This document shows, in pieces, positions 23,299 through 37,900 of a stretch of 64,000 nt of DNA. The stretch is from Synchiropus splendidus (lineage: Eukaryota > Chordata > Actinopteri > Syngnathiformes > Callionymidae), in contig NC_071335.1 of assembly GCF_027744825.2 (NCBI RefSeq), positions 17,240,501 to 17,304,500 on the forward strand. The letters run 5' to 3'. A program made the position numbers and the translations under genes. The first letter of the stretch is position 1, and every line of letters begins with the position of its first letter. Below the pieces are notes generated by a model. The model was given only the letters and a program-made list of their open reading frames with translations, was not told where the DNA came from and made no database searches.

Positions 23299-26200
23299 GT
23301 AAGTAAACCGGCTATTGCTATTTAACACGCGACATGGCGACACTGGGGAGAACTTTAAAAGCAGCGGGACTTTCAACCCCGGATGAACCGAAATATAACG
23401 CGTGTCATTCTTAAATGCCGGAACAGAAGCAAACTTGACAAGCGCACTTGTGTTGCCTTTACTGGACTATCGCGGGACTGGTGGCCGGAGACCCTCGAGC
23501 TCGGCGCTTTCTCAAGTTTTCCGGTCATTTCTAGCGCCTTCACTTTGGCAAGGGCAACTGATAGCTTTATCCCCCTCCTAATGGTTTGTAAAGATCATCA
23601 TTGAAAACATTTGCGGAACAAAATGTCAGGGCTCGACTTCAATAATTACCCTTTATTGACCGGTGTTTTGTCAGGTTGTTCCGTCATCACGCGTTGCTTA
23701 TACTATAAGGGATTACAAGCCTATAATTCTGGGATCAAGTCACAACTCGCTGCATTTGAAATAGACCTCTTGTTTTCTTCATTGAGAAACCAAGTATATT
23801 CTCGCACTTCATGGCTTCTTTAATGGGCTGGTCCTGACGCGACTCTGCCAGTAGGGGGCGCAGTTTGATTGTCGTCTTGTGGGCCACTATTGAACTTGAA
23901 CTTGGTCTTCTTCCAAGTCATGTCAGCAATATTAATGTGAAGCGTAATTATTGCAAGAATCACACGTTAGTAATTGTGAAAATACTAGAAGATACTCCCT
24001 TCTGTTTTGATTCATGTAAAATATTTAAAACAAAACAAAAAAAAAAATTGTTTTAGTACAAGAGAATGCATATGTATGGTATGTGCAATCATTAATTTAT
24101 TTATTGTGACATTCATACGCTAATGCTTGTCTATACAATTGCAATATACACTACTTTACTCAGATAATTTATGATTTTTAAGCAAAAATGTCTCAAGTCA
24201 ACTTGTTTATTTACTAATTATTTACTAAAAATAAATAAACCTTGTTCTGCTCTGTAAGAAATAATGCTGCAAAACAAGAAACAAAGCAGCCTAAATGTTT
24301 TTTTTTTCTTTTTAATTGCAATATCCACTCCTGATTTAACACCTAAACCACTTTCAGCCCCGGCAGTTTGATGTCTAAGGAAGGAGGAAAAACAAGATTA
24401 TATTTGCCGTTTTCAAAGTTCTTCACATTGCAGTCGCTCTGCATCAAAATGAGATTACTTGGTTTGAAGAAAATCTTTGTGGCCAACTCGTGGTCACACT
24501 CTTCGGCAGGGTGCGTGGCATAAGCTGGTTAAGATAAGCTTCTGTCGGAGCGGGAAGAATTCCCTCATCTTTAATGCAGCTGAACATCCAGGTAACTGGG
24601 CCTATCTTGCATAGTCCCTTCACACCTTCTCGTCTGACCCGACAAGGAATTAAAGCCACGAGAATTCATCACAACTTATCTCAACATCCCAGTCGAGACG
24701 TCCAATGACGTTTACCATGTGGCAGCATGACTTCTTTTAAAGCTCTCTCTCACTCTCTCTCCCTCACACACACACACGCACACATTCTCTCTCTCTCTCT
24801 CTGCAAGTACTTCAGGGACCTACTCCACATCCAACCCCTCAATGTCTAACCTTGGTTCATAAGATCCCAGCACTTTTAACGAAATGGGGTCCAATCATCT
24901 TGAACTCAAATTAGAATCTATTTTTTGATCCTCAGAGGTGTTAGGTTCATTAAAAAGCGAGATTGGCAGCACAATAAAGAGGGTCAAGCAACTTAATCGT
25001 TGGGCTGTTGCCTGCTAGCTGAACATGTCAGCCCTTGTCGAAGTGACTTGTGTGCTTCACGTTCCAGCTCAATATATGTCTTTGTTGTTGTTTTATTGCT
25101 TCCTATTGCTTCTTCTTACTTTTTCACTTAAAAATATCCAGCTAATATTCGTGATATAACTGAACTTGTCGATCATTTTGTGCTCAACCAGCCAATCCCA
25201 TGAGAGGACATCATAACAACACCTGCCCTCCAGAATTCCTCTCAACTGTGTCTAACTTTGCTGTTTCCTCTCCTCCAGCTGAGCCGCTGTCAGGTGTTTT
25301 ACCAGGAGAGGACTCTCAGGACTCCCCCAGGCTGGGTGTAGCGCAGGGTGAGCCCCTGAAAGGGGACCAGGACCTTCTGACCTGCGGACAGTGTCACACC
25401 CGCTTTCCCTTGGGTGACATCCTACTGTTCATCGAACACAAACGGAGGCAGTGTCATGCCAGCCTTTGCCTGGACAAACCTTTGGACCGTCCACCTTCGT
25501 CCCCACTGGCCTCGCCTCTCTCAACGTCCTCCTCGCACTCACGGACCCCCCTTCAGCACCCACGAAGGACCTCTCACCCCGTAGAGGTGGCCGTTCAAGT
25601 GTCGCCGTATGACGAGGATTGTTTATCTGCTCCGTTGCAAGGAATAATCCCCAAGCAGGAGAACATCACAGGTAAAAACACTGCAGTCGAGGGCGCATAC
25701 ATGGCTGCGTGCCAAAACAAACTATAGAGACGCAAAAGTGTGAAGTGAGTATTTTCTCTGAGAGGAAGTGAAGATGCGGAGTGGGTCACACTTTTGCAGG
25801 TTCAGATGAAGTCAGTCACAAAGGGGAACAAAAACTTGATGCATCTGTGGTGAAAGGGGAAAATACACTGTACCTAACCGCTGCTTTTAAAACGGAAGAC
25901 CCTCTCTCAGTCTGTACCAGAAAGTCTCCATCATGTCACACATCTGCGTTGGTGTCACACGTCTCCACTTGTACCCCATAAAGTCTGAATCGTTTTTATG
26001 TAGATTTTGGATCAGCTTTCAGCATCAAATCAGTGCCGATGATGGCAGCATGTAGAAATGAATATACAAATTCATGCTGTTGCATATTAATGCAACAACC
26101 TCTTGGGAATTAAGCGCCCCTTAAGTGTATTTACGAATAATTAAATGTACATGTTAAAGGCGTCCTTATCAATATTAGATTAGAAGAGTAAATGCAAAGT

Positions 26201-29200
26201 GGATGTGATGGCGTGAAAAGAGCAGCCGCTCATCGAAGTACACGACTGACGGTACGACGCTGTTTTTAAATGATGAAAGATGAATTGCAATTTAGTGGCT
26301 GAAATTTGCATTTACTATTCACCCATTTGTTAAATAACATAGCATGGTGTTCCCATACAAAAGTTGCTGATAACCTAATTGGTCAGTTGTATCATTAGTA
26401 TTCTGCATTGTGTTGTACAGACTGGAAACTTCACTTCAAGCTCAATTAGAAAAGGTGCTCAGCCTCTGATGAGCCTATCTCTCTCACACAACAACCAGCT
26501 GTGCTCAACCTCCATTGCGAGAAAGAGAAGTATGTTTTAGAAATTGAAACACTCAAACAAAGAAACCGATTTTCGGAATGGCGCCGTCACAGATGTGTTC
26601 GGTTCCTGTGGCCTTCACTGCCATCCTACCTTATTACAGGCCCATAATTCTCCCTGCAAACTGTGATCCAGGAACGTTACAGAGAACGTAATTATCCCCT
26701 GCTAATATTTATTTGAAGAGCCCCGCTGCCACTAATTGTCAGTGTTTTTTTTCTTGACTTGAGCGATTAATTACCTCTTTTGTCGGTCACTGGAGCTGGA
26801 ATGCGTTGTTTAAGTCGTAGTGCTGTGACACTAATGTTACTTCACTGACAGAGATGGAGCATCTGTTTCAATAAAAGGAGCCACGTGCTAAATAAATAAG
26901 CCGCATATTATTATCCATCGAAAATAGCATACCGCTTTATAGCACGGGGGACAAGTGTATGAGGCTGCAGTCTGACCTGGTGTGCTTCAAATGAATGTTG
27001 CCCTGAAACTCTATTGATTCATCTGTCTGGAAAGCCGCGGATGAAGAAAAGTATTTTAGCAACTTGATGAATGCTGAGATGACTCTGAATCACCAGCATA
27101 TGTACCACATTATGAGACCCAACAATGACTCTCAAATAAACAACAAGGGAAGTGTTAAAAATATTGCTACACGTGTGGTGATAGTCACAAATCGCTCTTC
27201 ACATTTGGGAAAGTATCTTGTTGTAGACTAGACACCCCTTTTAAAAGGATGAACTGAAAAACAAAGATGGCTCCCTCTCTAAACAACAATAACAACAATG
27301 ACAAACCAAAGCTTGATGTCAATGTATGAGGTGGAGAGACAGATGAACGCCTCCAAATTCGCTCCTCAAGTAGCTCAACCTTTTTTTAATCCTTTATAAT
27401 TTAATCCCTTATATCCACACAAGCCTCTAGTTTAGGTATCAGAAAAAATAAATTTCTGTCGACTGTATAACCGTAAGTTAAAGTGCCAGATTAATTTCTT
27501 TCGATTTCCAGCCAATTGGGACTAAATGGGCAAAAGGAAGTGGTTTTGTTTGTGATACTGTGGTGCTGGGTTGTGCTACAGCTTTGCAGATGGCTGAGCT
27601 GATAGTGCGCTGTTATCAGTGAGCTGGCCATTACCATACTGAATGACCACTGTTCATTAGTGTGCCGTTTGTGAAACATCTGCCCCATGATTGAACGTAA
27701 GCACACACACGTATTAGCCTAGAATGCCTTTCGGCCCTGTCAGCTGTTCCAGTGGTCTCTCATTTGCTCATTTATATCATCATGCAGCCAAGTCCACATG
27801 ATTTCTTACAGTCGCTAATATTGTTCGCTTCAGATGACCCTTTCATGACTAATAGATTTCCATTAGAGATCTGCTGCACCCTGTTAAGATTTTGTATTAA
27901 TGATGGCAATGTTTCGCGGCAACTCAGGTCAGCTGTTTAAATCAACTGCAGTATTTATGGATGTAATTATGAGTGATGGATTTTGGGTAGAGGTGCCAGC
28001 ACACCACCCTGTTCTCCATATGCTGCGTGCCATGTTCTACAACCCGGCTCAGCTTGATGTCAACACGGAGATGATGATTCCTAATGTGTACCGACGGGAG
28101 CTTTACGTCGCCGCTTTAAAGTTGGCGGAGATTATCCAGAAGCTGAGGGTCAGAAGGTTCCTCAGTCTTTAGCTAAATATCAAGGAAAAATGGCCTTAAT
28201 TTAGTTGCAACCTCCAAAGCTACATTATGAATGGGCATCGATGTGGCGTTATGCAGAGGGTCAAACAAACGAGAGTGAAGGACGTACAAAAAAGATGTCC
28301 TTGCATTTGGAGAAAAGACACTGAGGGCTTTATTTTCGAAATGCAATACTCTCTTAGCGTACTGGCATTCGGTGGTTCACTATTTATTTTATTTACTTAA
28401 ATATACTTAATGTCTTTTACAAAATATATATTCCCATGTGAGGATGGTTATTTGTCGCAGGGAGATGTTTTGATCGCCCACATAAATCACATCTGTGTGA
28501 GACAGGCAGACTCCTCCCACTTCTGTCTTCTGGATCCAAGATTGATGGATAGAGACTGGCAGTGCCAATGTACCACCCTGTTCCATATGCTAGCTGCTGC
28601 TGCGTCGCCCCAGTAGGAGACCAAAAATGATGCGCGCATTGATGGTCTATTCTCCTGGGAATGTTGTTCATTAGTACACGGCATTAAGTAAATATGACCC
28701 CCAGCCCTCCCCCACTCTGCCGTTGTAATTTGGTACAGATGCATGGACATTGGCAATTTTTTTGTTCTTCATAAACGGGGTGATGGCGATGGCCAGTCGA
28801 TTGTGGGGGAGATGGTGCCGTGCCCCTCCGCGGGACAGCTGAGGACGTCTGAGAGTCTCATGGCTGCAGCTGGGGTCTGCAGTCTGGAGCCCTGGGCCAT
28901 TACAAGAGGGCCGAACAGCCTGCGTGCCATCATTTGCATGATAAATAATTTAAGATATGCAAAGGGACAACGTTGCTTGTCTCCAGATTACGGATGGCCC
29001 AGAAACCAAGCAGATGACGGTTTCTCACACGAACTCTCTACAGTGGAGTGTGAAAGTGGATTTATTTTGAAAACAGAATCACCGCTGTGATGTTAGTATT
29101 GTGCTGATTCTGCATTGGACTCTGTGTCAATCACTGCTATTTTGTTTACATCAATTTTTCTATGAGGATGTTTACCAGTTTAGTGCCTGCTTGTACAACA

Positions 29201-32200
29201 GCCACTGTTATGGTTACAGTGTTATACGTCTGAAACTTGAAAGTTGATCCGTCTTATTGCATTTTATTGTTTTTTTTTTTTTTTTGTGGAGTCAGTCATG
29301 TTGCTCTGCTGCCCGTCTCTTGTTAGACTCCAGTGTGAGAAACCAGTGAAGCATATCTTGTATCACTCAGGTCCCAAGCTATCAATTTTTTAAAGTTGAA
29401 TACAAGTGCAGATGATGTCACACTCTTGACCACAACGTGCAGCTTACATCTCTGCATCTTTACTTGACTTCCATGCAAATCCTCATTTCAAAATACATTT
29501 TAAGGCCACTATTTCTTAAATATGTATTATTTATTACACAATAAATGTATCATTCATTTGAGTAATCAATACGTTATAGGCTGTTAAAATGTTCTATTGA
29601 ACTTGGGGTTTGAACATACATTAAATCAAATAGTAAAATTCCACCATCGCTGAACCCTGTAGATTTATTTCCTGTAGGTTGTCTAAATAAACAGCTGGAG
29701 CCACTGACTCTGACTCTCCTGTGCGCCGCTTCCATTGTATCCCGGACTTACAATCGAATAATCAATACTGAGTTAATAATGGCAGCCACCTCTCCCCTTA
29801 TTCCAAGCAGCTAGGCAGTGCTTTTTGCAGCAGGCCCCCCGAAACAGATTGTCGGCCCCGTTCGTCCGTGCTGGTTGTGGAAACAAAGGTATTTAACTAG
29901 GCTCTGTGTTGGCACTGTGCCACCTTTCTCCAGGCCACCAGCCCCCTCGTACTTCATGAGCATACGCATATGCACGGGTATCAATCAGACAGTGGCGCCG
30001 GGCAGCGTGTGAGGCGTGTGCGAGTGGGGGCGGGGGGGTTTGAAGAGACTCCTCTGTGTTGATGTCTTCTTCATGTGAGTTTGGGATTACTTTAATTGAC
30101 GCTGAAAGCCACTCATCTGTTGTCATCGGGCTTTATATTTCCTGCGACTTTAATTGTTTTCTGATGCTATGGCTCATATGTTGGAAGATATCCGCCACTG
30201 GAGTTTTAATGGCGGTGAAGAAGAATGGGTTTTGAGATGAATTTTTCATACAGGACATCCTTGTCTTTTGGAGCCAAGCTCTTAGCGCCCAAAAAACGCT
30301 GTCGCTGGTGATTTGTCAGTCTATTGTTGCTGCGTTAAGTAAGAGTGACTCCGCTCGCATTCAAGCGAAGTCCATGTTTACATCCGGAGTGAGGACGTGG
30401 GGTTGGGCTCATGCATGTGCATATGTGTTCAACTTTTTGTAGTCGCATGCGTCTCGCCACTTAAACTCTTTATAGCTTTCAGTGTGTGTGTGTGTCGGTG
30501 GGTCTGTTTGTTAAAGCTTTACTACCCCGGTGTACAGACTGAACATGAAAGAGTCTTTGACTTGGCAAGCCCCGCCTGAGGACACCCCTCTGTGGACCAT
30601 GCCAGGCCAGACTTGGCACCGAGTATTGGCCCCTGAGGGATGGGCTGGGCTGACGGTGTGTGCAAAGAAAGAGGTGAGGGCGGTGCATTAGTGTGTTTAA
30701 GTGCTGTTTTGAGGATTTTGGAAGCAGGTTTTGTGATTTTGTAGCTGACAGGCAGTGGGAAACTGAGTGTAGTTATGGCAGGGCTATGCAATAAAGTGCG
30801 TGTGTGCGCTCTCCTCCCGGCTCTTGGTCGGACTCCCCGTGTGTCTGTTTGTCTTCTAACAACCTTGGTACCTCTGCCTGAGGCCATTCAGGTGGAGGCT
30901 AGTTGAAGAATGCGGCGAAGACAAATGTGTTACTAAAAGCCACAGAATTTTCAAAACACTCTGGGATGTACACAGCAACACACCTGTTTTAAGAACTTCC
31001 ACACACACGTTCATTGTAAATTCACTCCCATCAACCTGTTTTTGTGTGTTGTGGCAGAGGGCCCGTGATCTGTTGTGAGTTGATGAGATATGTCAGAAAC
31101 ATATGATCCTTATTTCCCCCCTTGTCTATCTGTCCCCCCTCTCTCCCTCCTCTTCTTCGCTCCGTCTCTCGCTCACATCCCTGCAGTGTCGGTTGAAAAT
31201 GGGTTTTAGCAACATTAAAGCGTGTGCGCTTCTTAAATCTCTCTCAGTGTTCTCACTTTTACACTTGTGACACACACATTTGACTCACAGGCACACCTCT
31301 TCCACCTACTGTTAAAAGGAAGCGCACAACACGCGCAGCCTTGTTTGTTTCACACCAGCGTTCCACGAAATAAAACTCAGAAATAGGTCTGTCATGCCGT
31401 TGTCCTGTCAATAGTGTAGCTGGGAGTCACATCTCAGGGTCAGAGGGCACCTGACAGCGTCGGTGCCTGTCATGCAGCGCTGGCTTCACCACCTGCAGGT
31501 TAATGACTTTATTTTTAGACGGAAGAGAGACACAGAAGGGAGAGAGTGTTACATACAGCTGCGCCGTTAGGAGTGGCAGATGCTGAGGGAGACTTCTGAG
31601 TTTCTGTTTTAATAAAGGTGCACAAAATAGTAACAAAAAAATCATGTGCGTAATCCCTTTAAATTTATGTATCATTATTTTTTCTAAGGTATTTTGGGAA
31701 AAAAAGCCTCTTCACTTTATTCTTTGTAGGAAACACAAGGCCCAGTTGATCATATTGAGCTGTGAATATAGGAATTTGCATGCAATGCATTGTGGGGTCC
31801 TCACGATTTTTAGCAGCTTTACAAAAATCCTATTTTCAATTCAAGTGCCAAAATATTAACCAACTTGTTCCTGGAAGCAACACAGTCAGGGACAGTTACT
31901 CTGTGAGGAACGTGAAGAGAAGAATTGTGTAGTCAAATTTGCTAACAGAATTAGCTCCTAAAATTTGACCAGACACGCTCGCAAACCACAAGATAGAAGC
32001 GTTATCAGGAGACTATCCAGGCTAATCTTAGATTTTTCCTGCCATATTTCCTCAAAGTACCTCTCGGTCCATGTGCCAGTGTTGATAGTGAGTGATTGTT
32101 TAGCTCGGTCAGACATGTGGTAGATGAAAAAAGGAGCCGCTTGTCAGGTGACAAGAAAGAAATGGTTCTATTTATAAAGACAACCATATCAGTATTCAAC

Positions 32201-34937
32201 AAATGACTTTGAACAAAAAGAACATTTCAGCTCATTCATTATATCAATCAGATAATTGTTTGCTTATTATAGATATTTGAGAACATCTCACTTCTTGGAT
32301 TAGAAAGTTGCCTGTTTAGTTTTTAATCGGAAAACATTGACTTGTGTGATTCTGTTTTATACCAAGTTATTAAATTGATTTTCTTTTTAAAAAAAAGAAA
32401 AAAGGGATGTTAAATTCAGCAAAAATCAGTATCGACCCGTTGGTCTGTGCAGAAAAAACCCTAGTGAATGTCATTTCCGCAACACAGCATTGATGTCCAA
32501 TCTACTTTGCCACAATATTGTCATGTTTTATTGCTTAAAAACAAGCTCCTAGTGTATCCACAGTTGTGTTGTTATGATAATGGCTGGATCTCATGTCATT
32601 TTGGCTGGCAGGAGAACAATATTGTAGCATGATATCATCTCCACTCTTCTGGAATATCCATGCTTACAAACTGTTGTATAAATATCCATATTGTTATCAC
32701 CGTACCAGCTCTTGCTGTTCCTATTGTGGCGGCTGCGTTTAAGGACGTGCAGCACCGTTGCTTTGTCTTCTTCACACCCACGGCAAACTCTTAAGGCCAT
32801 CGCAGAGCCGAGGGTGTCATGTTAGTGTGAACCCGCTGATACCTGCCACTATCTGTCTTTATGTTTCTTCCTCGACTATCTGTCTCAGTCCTGCAGCTGG
32901 CCTGCCAGACAGTACATGTCTATGGCCGGGTGTGATAATGCATTAATGTCTGTGTGTGTGTGTTGGAGACTATTTGTACTTTTTCAACGTGGGTGGGTGG
33001 TCGCCTACAGCTGTGTCTCGCCATTCTTATCTGTTATAAGAGATATGGGACAGAAAAGGCCCCCTGTCTCAAACGTTTTACTTTAAATAATCAACGGGTG
33101 TGTCAGAGGTTAAGATATGTTTGCATATTTTGAATAAAAATTGATTTTTTTGATCAATTTTAAATGTCAAAAAATGCCTGGTTTGGTTACACCACGACTG
33201 GTAACTTCAGTAAAACTGTCATAGCAGCTCCTGTCTCTAGGTGTGAGTAGTTGTCTGTCTTGTGTTGACCTCTCCAGCGTGACCTCGCAGCAATAGTTTC
33301 AAATGAATGACTGGATTTTCTTATTTGCTGTGAGAGGCACAAATCCATTTGTTAATACTGATCATGCTTCTCCATCTGCACGACACTGCAAATTTTCACT
33401 CCACACCTCACCCTAAAGGACAGAATAACATATCACTCTGGACGAGAATTTTCCCTTTTTGCTCACAAGAATGCAGGCAGAGCCCTGAGACCCGCATTTA
33501 CGCCGTGACCACTTATTCTGCATTGCATCCCCCACAAAAAATGACCCTCAACCAAACACACGCACGGAAAGCGTGCACGTCTGAACGCCCTCCTGTCCCA
33601 GGCACCCGGTACTTTCGCATGCTGAATCTTGGTGATAACATGCTGGTGCCCTCATTTAAATTTGAAGCGCTTCTTTAATCTTCAAAGGCCTGATTGCTTT
33701 ATGAATATGCATGGCCTGAGCTGACTCTCAGTTCATTACCTTGTTGTAAATTCTAATGACCATTAGGGCCCCGTGCGGTAATTGCCAATTGTTTTGCATT
33801 TTTGATTAGCCCATTACCGGAGTGCATTCAGAACATGTCTGCCCTGCCTGCCTGCCAGGCCAGAGCCGGGAGCAAAGATGAGCTGAAAAAAAAAAAAAGT
33901 GGGAGGCAGATTGAGATGCCTGGCTTTAAACTTTTGCTAAGGGAGGAAACAGCGGTGACCTAAAGGTGGATGAGAGACACCAAACAAGAATTGTAGAGAT
34001 GGATGTTCCCTAAACATGGTCCGTCCCACTTGTTTCTGCTGAGCTTGAGTGCAAGAACGTGTACCTGACTGCATTTATGTCAGTGTGTGTATTTGTTGAC
34101 TGTGTGGACGTCCACATGACTGTGTGTACATGTCCAAGTTCGCGTGCAAACCGGTGAGTTGGACGAGGCTGATGGTGTGCTGGGAGTGGTTGGTAGGTTC
34201 CGCAAGTGTATCCCAATGCATGCTGTGCCTGGGACTTATGAAAGATTGATGGCTCCTAGCAGAATGGCATCGCCCTGGTACAACTTGATAACATCTAATG
34301 GATAATTTAGCGTTCTAAAACCGGCAGACCGGTCCCCCTCTCCAGTGGGCTTGAGCAGGCAGCAGCTGCTGAGTTTTCTGGGGCCACAGCTTCCACTTAG
34401 TGTCAGGGAGAGGTATTAAGGACGAGACAAAATGAGAGGAAGGAAATAAGGGAAATTGGCTTCCTTTGTCATTGATTGGACAGTCTGTTTGTGCTGCAAA
34501 GAAATGTCTAACTTACTCCTTTATGTATGAGCTGAAGCCACTGTCTCGCTCTACTTGCCAAGAGGAACCCCCAGAAAGTAGACAGAAATCAGACAAAAAC
34601 TGTACCAACAATACAGACACAGCAAACTGAAACACACGCATCCAAACTTGACACCTAATTTGAAATCCTTTAAGTACAATGGCCTGGGTGAAAGAGAACA
34701 TACTGAACAAGCACATGCATTTTTCATGTGTCGCAACGACGGTGAAAACTTTGAAAAAAAAAGGGTCAGAGTGGGACACGTTGGCTCTGTGCTGCTTTGT
34801 CTCTGCAGCTCGAGGCAGTGGACATGAAATTCCTCGCAGAAAAGTGAAGAAATGTTAGCCGTATATTAATCATGTTTCGCATGGCTTTGTTCTCCAACTC
34901 TATTTATACTTCAATGCACTTCACTCGGAAGGGAAAA

Positions 34938-34984
<47 letters not shown>

Positions 34985-37900
34985 CGACATTGACTTATTG
35001 ATTAGTTGTTTTATTGACAGTTCTAATAGGTGTCGAAGTAAATATCAAAGTATAATACATAATCTTTCAGTTTTGATGGCATCCTGAACGGATTAGAGGA
35101 GTAATGCACAGATTATCACACACTATGGGCCTCAGTCTGTCAGAGACTAATTCCATAAAGGTGAACTGTTTCCTAGGCCAAAAATGCTTTATGGGTAATT
35201 TAGCTCATGATATGCTGCATGAACCTTCTTAAATACATTTCTCTCCTTCTCTCCATCTCTCTAAAGTGTTTATAAACAGCTTCCAGGTCCTCTGTCAGTC
35301 TCTTATTCCCAGACTATTAGGGAACTGACAGTTTGGTTAATCATCCCACAGTTGACTTCAGGGGACTGAGGGTCAGTGGAGTCTGTCTCTGAGGTGTGGA
35401 GTTAAAGTGACAGCATGTGTCTACGCGTGCGTGTTCTCTGCTCCGCTCAGTGCCTACGTGTCAAAAGTTTGTCTATTTCATTGGTAGTGAAGGGGCGGGG
35501 GAGATGGTTAGGGGTCACGGCGGAGTCAGGTTGGTCTTGACCAGTACTGTAGCGCTGAGAGGGAAGTGTCCAGCGTGAGAGCTGGCAGCTCTGTAGGACA
35601 GTGTCCGGACTTGGGGTGTGTGTGTGTGTTCACACATGCGCTGAGAAAAGGCAGGGGCATCAGTGGAGGCTGCTTTGGTCAATGGCGTCTTAGGAAGACA
35701 GCATGATAGATGGCTTTGTTAAAGGGTCCCAGGGTGTCCCCTGAACTTGAAGCACTCTGTTTATCTTGAATAGGAAAAGCCCAGTGTTTGGGGGCAGCAA
35801 GGAGGAGGCAAAAAGGAATGATATAGCTTCCAGAGGAACAGAGAGAAAGGGAGAAACGGAGGAGGAGAAGGAGGGGGAGAGTGAGGGTCTGTATCTGGGC
35901 AGGCCTGGCTGGGGGTTGGGGAGGTTAAGGGGGGGTCGTGAACAGGCATGGCTGCTGGAGACAGAGGAGAGGGAGAGGGGGATGGGGCGGCTCTCCTAGT
36001 AGCTGTCCATTAACAGATGAACTTGGCAATGGTCCAGGCCTCAAAGGTCTTGGGAGACAAGCACACACAGACGCAAGCACACACGGACACATATACGTTT
36101 ACCCTCTCTGTCTCTCTCACACACACACTTCTCTGGTACCTGCATGCTGTGGCTGGAATACCACCATGGTTCCTCTTTGTCCAGGAGGGTGTGTAAAGGA
36201 CAAGTCTCCAATTCACCTATGTCAGAACCAGTTTAGACTGGTTACCCAGCCGGGCCAAAGGAGGCAGATGGACAGGCCCTGTTGTCCACTTCTCCTGTCC
36301 CGTTCTCTCTACTGTTATCCCTGAACCAGAGCAAACATCTAACCTGTGGGCATAGGACAATGCAGAGAGGATAAAACAGATGTGAAGGAGCGTGGGAACA
36401 AAATGAGGGGATTGGATCCAATTGTAAAGCGGAGAAGAGGAGGGACGAGTGTTTGGTTGTGTGCACTCTTGATGGGGCAACATGAGCTTAACACCTCCAC
36501 AGCTATTGTGTACTGAAAACAGTACAGCAAACATGAGACCGGCTTCACAGTGTACAGAATTTGATATGGACAACAGACATCGCCTGCTGTTCTATATGCT
36601 GACGGAGTTCATCTGGTGTCAGCTCAGCAATTGTCAATACATCCACCAGCTGAAGTATGTTGACCCAACTGGACTCACCTGCCATGCTTTGGTAAACCAG
36701 ATCACCAGTCTTGTGCTCCATTGTAGCCTCAGTCTTCGGTCACATGAATGGCTCTTTAGACTTTGACTGTTTTACGACTCTGTTTTACTCAAGGTTTCCA
36801 CAACATCTTACCGGATTTTCCTATTAAAATACTCATGGAGGCTCCTTCTGAAGGATTTGTTTATATCAGGTGCCATTGGAGGAATCCACCAGAGGGCAAC
36901 GCACTTGAGACGCAGTTCAGTTGGTGGTCAATATTTAGCTTCCAGAAAAGTATATTGAGCTCAAAAGAATGTCAGTTCAAGAAGCGAACTGTAAACAAGT
37001 GAAAATAATGTGGCATAAATATCACATTACGACACACTGTCCTGTCCAGTAACATTATAGTATGTGATCCAGATAATTGCTGATGACGTAGGTTTTTAAA
37101 AACTTCCCTTCATCACACGCATCCTCGAGGGCAAACATCGATAATGCATGTTTTCCTGTATGTCTGCACATGTGTTCATATGTGCTCCATGTAATTGCAT
37201 GCGACCCATTTGCATATATCTGACACTGGTTTCACGAACATTTTTTTTCCCGGAGCCTTCTAAAACTTGCTCCATTTTCCAGAAACGTGTGTCCTTTTTG
37301 CAAGACTCCTGCTGCTGAGGCCGACAAAATACCTTGTTTGTGTGCATGCGTGTGAGTGTGTCGCTTTTCATAATGCCCCCTGTTAATTTGCATATGTATA
37401 TGTGCAGATTGTATGAGAAGAACTCTCACACTTAGGGCGGTTGGGCAGGGAGGGCGGTTGGGGGTGTTGCGAGAATAGTGTGCAAGGTTTATGTGTCTAT
37501 GCGTGTGTGTCTAAAGGGGGGTCGTGTTGGCACTTTCACCCCCCCAGACAAAGCCGGCCACCACTCCCAGATGGTAGTCTGCTCTCTCTCTGGCCATGTG
37601 TCTGTTCTGTACGTGTGTGTGTGTGTGTGTGTGTTTATGGACAGCGATGGATACAAAGACGAAAAGAGAAATTTGCAAGTGAGAGTTTAGGGACGTGGCT
37701 CAGGCGGGGGCCGGCCGTAATGACGATTTGTCTCGACGTGCATGTGTGTGTGTGTGGATGGGGATTTATGTGGAGCCTTATGGGCACTTTCACACAAGAT
37801 GAGTAGATGGCTCTTTGAGTGAGTTACTTAAGTTGAGTTTGAGTAAAACGTGGCACAAAGACAGAAAGAGGAGAAGAGGAGGTGGGGGGAGGAGGGGGAA

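Noticed and set aside
25672..25727. Extension of bcl11a exon 2 past 25671
   Set aside because: The longer frame runs through a GTAAAA donor. The conserved KQENIT end and the phase to the finger exon place the splice at 25671.
27900..28172. Plus-strand 90-codon frame in bcl11a intron 2 as an extra exon
   Set aside because: No matching acceptor or donor with the right phase, and no similarity to the mammalian small exon. It lies in the enhancer-like duplicated-motif region.
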